This document shows, piece by piece, positions 14,801 through 22,900 of a stretch of 23,141 nt of DNA. The notes beneath the pieces are model-generated. The model saw only the letters and a list, made by a program, of their open reading frames with translations, did no database searches and had not been told where the DNA came from. Each line of letters begins with the position of its first letter. Positions within the stretch are counted from its first letter, which is position 1. Both the position numbers and the translations under genes were made by a program. The stretch covers positions 1-23,141 of the forward strand of contig JBKGYK010000053.1 in NCBI GenBank assembly GCA_046546095.1, in the 5' to 3' direction. The DNA is from JAQIBY01 sp046546095 (lineage in GTDB: Bacteria; Bacteroidota; Bacteroidia; Bacteroidales; ML635J-15).

Positions 14801-17226
14801 CACCTCCGCAATTCCATAATTATGGCGGTAGCGAGCAACTTACTTTTAATAACTCTGCTTACAAAGCTGATGCACCAATGTTCCGTATTAGCCATGCAAG
14901 TACCATGGATGAAGTGCAAATTCAAATAAGTGATGATGTTACTTTCCCCGGTACTACCGTATATGATGGCACATTTACAGGCAGCTTCTCCGGTGAAAAT
15001 AATTTCGAGACTTCACTATCCGGTGACGTACTTGATAATCCTGAATTTCCACAGCCTTTTGATTCGGATGTTTTAACGAATGGAGCAACCGCACCAAATG
15101 ATTCATGGTTTGCACCCAATTCAAATCCTCCAATTGCTCATGCAACATCAGGTGGTAACCCCGGCGGGCGTGTTGGTTATTCTGGCGCATGGAACAATTA
15201 TTGGAGCAACTTTTTACGATTACCGGAAGTCGATGCAACAGGTATGGATGAAATTACCTTAAGTTTTGATGTCTGGCATTCGTATTTTGATACCCACCCC
15301 AATGATAAATTATACCTTTCTGCTTATGCAGATGGGGGTTATGTTGATTTACCTCAAACCGTTAAAATTGATGGAGCTACAGTAACTGCAAGTGCAAATA
15401 CAGGCAATGATGGTTATGCATTTTATTTTACAGAAGAAAGAGATGCTGCAAATATTGAGGTGACGTTAGACATTTCCGGCATTACTGATAAATCTAATAT
15501 TTTGTTGTATCTTAATCCAAGCTGTGCATATAATGATAACAAGGATTTTTACGTCTATTTCGACAATATTTCTGTAACAGGAGCCGACCAGGAATTTACT
15601 CCCGGCACAACCTATTATGCCCGTGCCCGTGGGAAAGTTGGCGGCAGCTGGACAGACTGGACATCGGATACATTTAGTTTTACCTACAAAAACCAAGCAA
15701 GCATAGAATGGCACCAAACAGCAGAGCCGCAATTACAAACAAATACGCTAAGTGATGTAATTACACTTACTGAATCTTGTAATGATTTTGCGACAATTGA
15801 AGAAACGGTGCCACCTGCAAATCCATTTGAAAATCATAGTTTTGAAACATCAGGTGATTGGAATACCTATGTAACCGGAGGTTCTGAGTTGGAAATAACA
15901 TTATCTGACGGTGGAAACTGGCAAAGTGATGGTAGTAAAGCTGCCAGAATGTATATGTGGGGTGGTTATGCTATGTCTTCTGATGTTGCAATTATTTCAC
16001 AAACCGTTGATTTAACCGATGTAGAACAAATTACCTTTGATGCCTATTCTCATTATGGTCAAAATATGTCCTCAAGCTTAGCTAATGGAGGTACACTACG
16101 TTTAATTATTGGGGGAACTTCAAGTAATACAGCGGGAACCGTATATGAAACAATCAATCATTGTGTAAGTGGTTCCAGTTCTTGTTCTGTAGAATCCCTT
16201 GATAACGCGGTTACTATTGACCCCGCTGATAGAGGTCCAAATAAACTTGTTAAGTTTGTATGGACAGGCTTTTCATCTGGTGATCTCGGAGGTGCATTAG
16301 TAAGCTTTCAGGTTGACAATATCCGTGTTGGCGATGCTCCAAATCCACCCGGCACAGCTGATGGAACTATCTCTTCTACCACAATAAATCTGTCTTCTTT
16401 CTATGGAGATGACAGTTGGGATGAGCTTTCATGGGATCAAACCCTGAATGGTGGGTCTATTGCTATGTCAATTGAAGAAGATATCAGCGGAACCTGGACA
16501 CCCGTATCTGGCTTAACGGATATTTCAGAAACCGGTGATGGTGCTAAAACGATTGATATATCTTCACTTGGCTCAACTTCACGAATACGATTAATATCAG
16601 AGTTTTCAGAAAGTGGTGCCAAAGGGACACAACCAGAACTTAATAATTGGACAATCACAACCAAGAAAGATACTCCTCTCCCCGTCACCCTACTATATTT
16701 CAACGTCCAGTGCAACGGACAAAGCAAGGAGTTTTCCTGGGCAACGGCAAGTGAAACCAATTCCGATTACTTCCAGATTATGGAGTCGCAGGATAATGTG
16801 AATTTTAAACCCATTGGCAAAATTCAGGCCGCAGGGCAATCCTATCAAACACAGGAATACCGTTTTGCACTGGAAGGCCTTTCAGATGATGCCTATTATC
16901 GATTAAAACAAGTGGATTATGACGGCCGTGAAGAAAATATTTCAATGGTATATAACAGTTGCGAGCAGGATAACGAACATAATATATCGGTTTATCCGAA
17001 TCCTTTTAATGGCACTGAATTGAATTTGCTGAGTTCACACCATATCGGCGAAAGCCAAATCAAATTATATGACACCAGTGGCAGAGTCATCTGGGATATG
17101 CAATACAATGTAAGCGAAGGAAACAATGCCATCCGTTTCAACAAAAAACCAGCACCCGGTGCATATATCCTTGAAATTCTGAATACAACAACACGCTTTA
17201 AACAAATTCCGGTGATTGTGAAATGA
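11851..17226 (+). CDS. Giant multidomain secreted protein, T9SS type A cargo
   Basis: This 1791-residue protein has a signal peptide (1-20, ending NTGFSQ) and a mosaic of beta domains. About 21-343 is an N-terminal region ending FPLVIDPTV, like the region before DNRLRE repeats in wall-associated-type proteins. About 344-510 is DNRLRE-like; 510-600 and 894-983 are Fn3-like (each with TTYYW.V.P and CxxWSFTT). About 601-796 is a beta-sandwich ending FVVDNIVI; 797-893 is Ig-like. About 985-1280 is an Fn3-like domain that seems interrupted at 1064-1245 by a module ending YFDNISV. About 1281-1500 is another sandwich ending FQVDNIRV; 1607-1705 is a LPVTLLYF...ATASETNSDYF domain common before sorting domains; 1710-1791 is a type A sorting domain (VYPNPFNG, LYDTSGRVIW, PGAYIL). 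No catalytic site was recognised. The stop overlaps the next start by four bases. The middle is AT-richer than the 3' end. Confidence 0.88.
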   Translation: MKKTVLLTLVIGLIVNTGFSQKAENAKSALRINHNENGVARGEREYTQSNAFAKNKVQAEFSMSYEKDAIYANRKPENELLERRDRTSKHFINPDGSVEAFLSTGSINYQENGKWHTIERAITPNNTGKFENFEFANTKNAFKSFYGNTPVNGIKTIVENQEITEWQNKKIEFYDAEMNLISSIQSDHSEININHAKASYANVFPHTEAQITQLHDGRKIDYEITSAEFVNLIPENVVFLAISEDITLPDGWTAKYYVDKLSEDQKESKQRISIFNNRKEEILQYQPPVYFEKENRQGKEDPIGEYQISQNGQTLSIKTIVDANWIMDEERSFPLVIDPTVSVYPDNTTNWTRSAVSDGYDYQNTVLMGHDGYGITRSSIKYNTATIPAGSIVNSTTGYFYITEAYVAWGGQIRYSNSADPVTTSGITLYNSVTGDLSNIYSMTSPNNAWKTIALNSTGIEHVQSNIAGTVNLGIRPVGSWSSSQRYGAINHTGTNRPYLSINYTVPSGPPSCATLISPSDGASGTAHSGNLEWEAVGGADTYDVYFGTSPTPPQVATDQVATTYPIDCLLPETTYYWKVVPKNGDGSASGCATWSFTTDNKLHIYRNDWETASEGYFGTSGGTVDGWNTNNATASGSYNNRWAIGSGTNAINGKSAGLTALYNGSLSGSYFEYWWDMGELHRMIYRPFDMTEFRDIELNFDWKCGGESGQDYGEILTSINGGTNWLTDDQGGLSSDGKYWNSSSTIRSQTLTLPETRNNQSDFVLGFNFDDLSGNGSGTDPSFVVDNIVIKACPYEGYLSSPDQTEPFAWAPPTANTTTTITVNETHDCAYFEWEQSTDNGNTWTVIPGETNVSYTTPSDITSNTYYRCRVYFGSGCPGAYQSEPFKIVFEPECTSGIAPLDGAANQSTDVTISWNADPLATDYDIYFAEDNPPSTLLDNTASTSYDLTNLDYGTTYYWQVLPSNAGGTASGCDVWSFTTGAAPPQFHNYGGSEQLTFNNSAYKADAPMFRISHASTMDEVQIQISDDVTFPGTTVYDGTFTGSFSGENNFETSLSGDVLDNPEFPQPFDSDVLTNGATAPNDSWFAPNSNPPIAHATSGGNPGGRVGYSGAWNNYWSNFLRLPEVDATGMDEITLSFDVWHSYFDTHPNDKLYLSAYADGGYVDLPQTVKIDGATVTASANTGNDGYAFYFTEERDAANIEVTLDISGITDKSNILLYLNPSCAYNDNKDFYVYFDNISVTGADQEFTPGTTYYARARGKVGGSWTDWTSDTFSFTYKNQASIEWHQTAEPQLQTNTLSDVITLTESCNDFATIEETVPPANPFENHSFETSGDWNTYVTGGSELEITLSDGGNWQSDGSKAARMYMWGGYAMSSDVAIISQTVDLTDVEQITFDAYSHYGQNMSSSLANGGTLRLIIGGTSSNTAGTVYETINHCVSGSSSCSVESLDNAVTIDPADRGPNKLVKFVWTGFSSGDLGGALVSFQVDNIRVGDAPNPPGTADGTISSTTINLSSFYGDDSWDELSWDQTLNGGSIAMSIEEDISGTWTPVSGLTDISETGDGAKTIDISSLGSTSRIRLISEFSESGAKGTQPELNNWTITTKKDTPLPVTLLYFNVQCNGQSKEFSWATASETNSDYFQIMESQDNVNFKPIGKIQAAGQSYQTQEYRFALEGLSDDAYYRLKQVDYDGREENISMVYNSCEQDNEHNISVYPNPFNGTELNLLSSHHIGESQIKLYDTSGRVIWDMQYNVSEGNNAIRFNKKPAPGAYILEILNTTTRFKQIPVIVK
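15042..15585 (+). repeat. Module shared with the 1000-aa protein, nested in an Fn3-like domain
   Basis: Residues of about 1064-1245 of the 1791-aa protein align with the N-terminal module at about 8700-9228. Shared landmarks in order: FD.DVL..G..AP...WFAP; GG.PGGR.GYSG.WNNYW.NF.RLP; FDV.HSY; FTEER....EV..D.S.I..KSNIL-type; and a terminal YFDNIS. Flanking text (QIQISDDVTFPGTTVYDGTF before, FTPGTTYYARARGK after) reads as two halves of one Fn3-like domain. Confidence 0.75.
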
Positions 17227-19913
17227 GAAAAGAAATAAAAATATTGTTTTTCTTAATGCTTTCTGCTTTAACAGGAAACACCCAAACCGTCTTGTTTAGT
17301 GAAGATTTTGGCAGTTCTTTTAATGATTTTTACCCCGGTTCAAACTGGGAATGTAAACACAGCTCTGCATCATCATACAACACGAGTACCGGACCATGTG
17401 GAGCAACTGGGGATTATGCATATTATTTATCAGGATTTAATTACTATATCACCACAACAGAAATTACACTCGGAGCCAGTGGCAATGAGCTAAGTTTTGA
17501 TTATGCGTTTGACTATAGCATAAGCAAACCTCAGGTGTTAATATCAACAGCTGCTTCATGCGGGAGTACCGGTACGGACATTACAGGAGGAGGTTTAGCT
17601 CAAACCTCAACCTGTGATAATATTACATTTAATCTGGATGCTTATGCAAATCAAACGATACGCATTGTTTTTATTGCAAAAACATCAAGTGAAAACTTTT
17701 ATTTTGATAATGTACAAGTAATAACTGGTGGAGGTGGAGGCGGAGATACAGAATGTTCCGATATTTTTAATGAAGATTTTGGAACAACATATAATTCAAG
17801 TCACCTTTATACCAATTGGTGCAGCGCATCCTCATATGCAAACAGCAGCTCTTCTGCCTGTGAGGGATATTCATGGTATGCATACGGGAGTAATGATTAT
17901 GTGAAGACAAATACCATTGATATCCCAGCAACGGGTACATCAACTTTGTATTTTGACTACAAGTTTAATCAATTTAGCTCATATCCTGTTGTTAGCATTT
18001 CTACAGGAGGGTGTTATGGAAGTTTTACAAACCTGTTAACCTTACAATATAAATCATCATGTTATACAGAATCAATTGACCTGAGTAGTTATGCTGGTCA
18101 ATCAGTAAATATTCGGTTTTACACCTACAATTCAAGTGGAACATTTATTTTGGATAATGTGAGAGTTGAAAATTGCTCATCAGGCGGCGGAATCACAGGC
18201 TCCGGTCTCAAATGGGCAGATACATTCAATGATAATGATACGGATTTGGATTTCACCGGAAACGATGGCGATGAAGATTACGCAGGTGCAACATGGAACC
18301 TGGTTGACGGTGCATCCATAGAGTATCCCGGTTCATACACAGTGAATCGCAACGAAACAGAAGCTTTTAATACAGGTGCCGATGCAAGCTCAGGCTATGC
18401 CGTTTTGCTTGACAAAAACGAATCCCTCGAATCACCGTCGGTTGACCTCAGTGACCAGGAAAGCTTTAAAGTGAGTTTTTATGCAATGAAACAAGGTGGC
18501 ACTGTCAACTGGAATTCCTGGACAAAGCTTTACCTTGAATATTGGGATGGTTCTGCATGGCAAACACTGCAAACTATTAAAAACGACGCTACTGCCACTG
18601 ATACAGAAAACGACTACTTTTTAGAAAGCAGTTTTGGATACCATTGTTTCACCGTTTACAAAAGCAGCAACAGCCCGGGAAACTATTACTATTCATCCGC
18701 GCCACATGTCAATAGTAATTGTTTTCACAGCGATTTTAAATTGAGGTGGCGATTGGATGAGTTTATGAGTTCAGATTATCCTCAGGTTTACATTGACAAT
18801 ATTACCTTCAGGGCGGATGATGACGGACAAACTGTGATACCATGTGGGATTTCCTATTGGAATGGCCCCGATGCAACAGGCTATGGTCATGATGCTGAAG
18901 CTACGGCTGATGATCACTCCAAACGCGGACTTGAAGTAGAAATTGACAGTCCATACGAATCAGGTAACCCTGACTGGAGTAATCACTATAATGATGGAAA
19001 TAGCGGGGTGAACAATACTTATGCCATTATGTATGCAGTTGTTTCGGAGCAAAAAATATCAACAAATGACGCAAAAACAACATTCATTTTACCGGATGCA
19101 AAAGCTACAGAAAGCGTAAGCATGTCAATTGATGATAATTATACCGGCCCCGGATATTTATATTATACAAAAGTATTGGCAGATTGTAGTGGCAATTCAG
19201 CAGGCACCTATGATACAGGTAATGGAATGACCTATTATTTCCTGTTTCAATACAGCAGTGATTTCCGCCCGGTGTATTATCATCTAAACAGCAGCGGAAT
19301 TGAAATGCACGGTGGTGCTACTGAAACAGATGAAATGATGAATCCTGAAATATGTGAAAGCACTCTCCCCGTTGAACTTCTCAATTTCAATGCAAGCTGT
19401 CAGGATGATCACATTCTGGTAAACTGGTCAACAGCATCCGAACAAAATTCAGATTATTATATCATTTTACAATCAGAAGACAATATTCATTTTTCTCCCA
19501 TAGCACAGATTGAAGCCGCGGGAAATTCAGAACAACTTTCTGAATACCAATATGCCGTAAATGAAGTTTCCGATAAGCGCATGTACCTGCAATTGGTCCA
19601 GGTAGATACAAATGGCAAGTCCCGCAGCTATGATGTGATCACTGTTCATTGCAAAAAAAATAAAAATTTTGAACTAAATATTTTTCCTAATCCGTCAAAA
19701 AATGGTACTTTTAACATTCTATCCCCTACAGGGACAGGAAAAATAAATGTACAGGTATTATCATATGACGGACGACTGATTTATCAGGAGAGCATGGATT
19801 TAAACCGGGGCATCACTAAGATAGAGCCCGGAATAAACCTGAAACCGGGAACCTATTTTATATCAATCCGGGGTGAACAGGTTTGTGAAAAAAGAAAACT
19901 AATTGTCAGGTAG
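17223..19913 (+). CDS. Secreted multidomain protein, T9SS type A cargo
   Basis: This 896-residue protein overlaps the previous gene by four bases (ATGA), implying translational coupling. Residues 1-20 are a signal peptide ending TGNTQ. Two tandem related modules follow (about 22-168 and 177-318), each opening FxEDFG(S/T) and closing in a DN(V)xV strand (FYFDNVQV, FILDNVRV), joined by a Gly-rich linker GGGGGGD. A third module (about 324-536) contains an acidic DNDTDLDFTGNDGDEDY stretch that might bind calcium and ends VYIDNITF. About 537-713 is unassigned and Tyr/Ser-rich. About 714-812 is a LPVELLNF...STASEQNSDYY domain paralogous to the one in the 1791-aa protein, and 818-896 is a type A sorting domain (IFPNPSKNG, LSYDGRLIY, LKPGTYFISI). 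No catalytic motif was recognised. The gene ends in tandem stops TAG TAG, 14 bases before the next ATG. Confidence 0.87.
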   Translation: MRKEIKILFFLMLSALTGNTQTVLFSEDFGSSFNDFYPGSNWECKHSSASSYNTSTGPCGATGDYAYYLSGFNYYITTTEITLGASGNELSFDYAFDYSISKPQVLISTAASCGSTGTDITGGGLAQTSTCDNITFNLDAYANQTIRIVFIAKTSSENFYFDNVQVITGGGGGGDTECSDIFNEDFGTTYNSSHLYTNWCSASSYANSSSSACEGYSWYAYGSNDYVKTNTIDIPATGTSTLYFDYKFNQFSSYPVVSISTGGCYGSFTNLLTLQYKSSCYTESIDLSSYAGQSVNIRFYTYNSSGTFILDNVRVENCSSGGGITGSGLKWADTFNDNDTDLDFTGNDGDEDYAGATWNLVDGASIEYPGSYTVNRNETEAFNTGADASSGYAVLLDKNESLESPSVDLSDQESFKVSFYAMKQGGTVNWNSWTKLYLEYWDGSAWQTLQTIKNDATATDTENDYFLESSFGYHCFTVYKSSNSPGNYYYSSAPHVNSNCFHSDFKLRWRLDEFMSSDYPQVYIDNITFRADDDGQTVIPCGISYWNGPDATGYGHDAEATADDHSKRGLEVEIDSPYESGNPDWSNHYNDGNSGVNNTYAIMYAVVSEQKISTNDAKTTFILPDAKATESVSMSIDDNYTGPGYLYYTKVLADCSGNSAGTYDTGNGMTYYFLFQYSSDFRPVYYHLNSSGIEMHGGATETDEMMNPEICESTLPVELLNFNASCQDDHILVNWSTASEQNSDYYIILQSEDNIHFSPIAQIEAAGNSEQLSEYQYAVNEVSDKRMYLQLVQVDTNGKSRSYDVITVHCKKNKNFELNIFPNPSKNGTFNILSPTGTGKINVQVLSYDGRLIYQESMDLNRGITKIEPGINLKPGTYFISIRGEQVCEKRKLIVR
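17290..18177 (+). repeat. Tandem duplication of an EDFG...DNV module
   Basis: Two modules of about 145 codons, starting near 17290 and near 17751, share the order EDFG, ASSY, a central FDY.F strand, VSIST/LISTA, a D..SY.GQ/DAYANQ segment and a closing DNV strand. Protein similarity is clear but DNA similarity is limited, so the duplication is not recent. Confidence 0.7.
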
Positions 19914-19927
19914 TAGATTTTTTGCAT

Positions 19928-22900
19928 ATGAAAAAGACAACAGGATTAACAGGATGGATTATTGTGACAGGCATGATGTTCATTGCTATCAGCACCAACG
20001 CACAGATTTTCTACAACAACGGCGCCACAATTCAGGCAACTGAAGGTGCTTTGGTATTTGTCGACGGTGCAATGCAAAACGAGAATGGGCAAATTGAAGT
20101 TGATGAAAACGCCGGCACTGCCGGAGAAATAATCATCCAGGATGATTTCACGAACAATGCTACTGCCGGTGGTAACGGTTACTACCGGGTACTTGGCGAC
20201 TGGATCAATAACAACACTTTCAATGCCGGAACAGGAACCGTCTTTCTTGAAGGTGCAGACCAGCTTCTGGACGGCAGTGTTTCAACAAGTTTTAACAATC
20301 TCACCCTGGACGGTTCAGGGCTGAAAACCCAAACCATTGATCAGTATTGTACGGGAATTCTGGATTTGAAAGATTTAGAACTCCAAAATGAAACCCACGC
20401 TTTTTATGTCGAAAATACCGATGTTAACGCAATCATCCGCACAACAGGATTTGTTTCTGCACTTGACGGCGGCTTTCTGTCCCGTCAAACAAACAGCTCC
20501 GCAATTTATTTGTTTCCTGTCGGATCTAGTGTGGGAACAACACGCTACAGGCCTGTTGAAATCACACCGGAAAACACCACCGCAAACACCTATACGGTAA
20601 GAATGGCAAATCTTGATGCCACTACCGAAGGATTTGACCGTAGTCAGTCAGTAGCAGGAATCTGCGAGATCAATCCCCTGTTTTATCACCAGATTGATCG
20701 CTCAGCCGGTACCGCAGCCATTGATCTTAGTATTTTCTTTGATGAAAGTACGGACGGATCATGGGAAGGCATATCCAACTGGACTACCGGACCGGATTTA
20801 TGGGATATCATCACAGGCAGCAGCACAGCTGCAAATACTCCACTCGACGAAGCATTCACAACAAGTTGGAATAATTTCAACGAACTTCCGTATGCATTAT
20901 ATAATGCTATCCCTGATGTGGTGATTGGAGCAAATTCTCCTGTTTGCATGGGAGACGACATCAATTTGACAGAAAGCGGTGGAAGTGGCGTATCATGGTC
21001 ATGGAGCGGGCCGGATGGGTTTAGTTCAACCCAGAACAATCCTGTTATCTCCGGAGCAGTGATAGCCAACGAAGGGACATATCATGTAACTGTTACCGAT
21101 GCCAGCGGATGTCAGGATACAGCAAGTATCTTTGTTGAAGTCCTGAAGGAGCCTGCCGCCGCTGCTTCCAGCAATTCAGATGTGTGCGAAGGCAGCGACC
21201 TCGAACTTTACGAAACCGGCAGCGAAGCTGTTTCATGGGAATGGGATGGTCCGGGAACTTTTAATTCTACGGATCAGAACCCGGTTATATCACCGGCAAG
21301 CTCAACCGATGCCGGTACTTACACAGTTATCATCACTGATGCCAATGGGTGTACTGCCAGCTCAAATACTGTAGCTACAGTCAACCCGGTTCCTGCTGTT
21401 GATGCCGGTACAGATTTCGATGTATGTGAAGGAGAAGATATCAACCTCTTTGAATCCGGTGGTGATGCCACTTCATGGGATTGGACAGGGCCGGGAACAT
21501 TCACTTCAAGCATTCAGGATCCAAGCATAACAAATGCAACCACTGCCGATGCCGGCATTTATCTGGTGGAAGTTTCAGATATCAATGGATGTACAGCTTC
21601 AGACGATGTCACTGTTACCGTGAATGAGAATCCGGAAACTCCCACCGCAGATATTGACTGTTCCGGTGGCACTGATGCAGGCGTAATAACTGTCACCTCT
21701 CCTCTGGGAACTGATTACGAATACAGTATTGACGGAACAAACTTCCAGGCAGGCACAAGCTTTGGCCCGCTTCCCAATGGAAGTTACACAATTACGGTTG
21801 AAAATATTACCACAGGCTGCACAAGTACCGGAAACTCCTTGAATCTGGATTGTGGATGTACAAACCCAACCGATTTATCACTGGCTTCTCTATCGGGTAG
21901 CACTTGTGTTGAATCTCCCTTTTCATTAAGTGGAAATACATTTGGCGGCAGTGCAACCGAAGTCACTCTTTCCCACGACGGAGACGGTACCCTGAATGCC
22001 ACAAATTTCACTTCCTCTCCTTTTGAATTTATTTATACTCCTGCCATTTCGGATGCAGGAAACACAATCAGCATTACCCTTACAACAGATAATCCAGAAG
22101 GACCACCCTGCTCAAGTGCTACAGAGACATTTTTACTTAACGTAAGAGATATACCAAATATAAACGCTGATAGCAACTCGCCTGTTTGTGAAAGTGATGA
22201 TATTGAACTATACGAAACCGGTGGTGATGCTGATTCCTGGAGCTGGTCAGGTCCTGATTCGTTTTCCTCAACAAATCAGAATCCGGTGTTATCAAACGCA
22301 AGCTCAGTACAGGCAGGAACCTATACGGTGGTAATTACTGACACACATGGATGTACTGCTACAGATGATGTTACGGTAACAATCAACCCGACTCCCACAG
22401 CAGATGCAGGCAGTGATTTCAGCGTATGCGAAGGTGATGACATTAATCTGAATGAAACCGGTGGCGATGCAGTAGCATGGGATTGGTCCGGGCCGGGAAC
22501 TTTTACCTCTACTGCCCAGGATCCTTCCATTACTAACGCCAGCTCTGCAGAGGATGGAACCTACACCGTAGAAATCACTGATGGCAATGGATGCGTTGCC
22601 ACGGATGATGTATATGTCACCGTCAACCCAACTCCGGATGCAACAATCACTGATCCGGGAGACTTCTGCTCTGATGATGCAGCAATTGATCTGACAGCAG
22701 CAACCGGCGGAGGCACCTGGACAGGAGACGGAATTACCGATGCTGCAAACGGAACCTTTGATCCATCAGCAGCTAATACCGGTGCCAATAGCATTACCTA
22801 TGAAGTAACAGCCGGAGGATGCACCGGAACTGATAACATTACCATTCAGGTGAATCCAGTCCCGAATATTGATGCAGGAACAGATTTTACTGTCTGCGAA

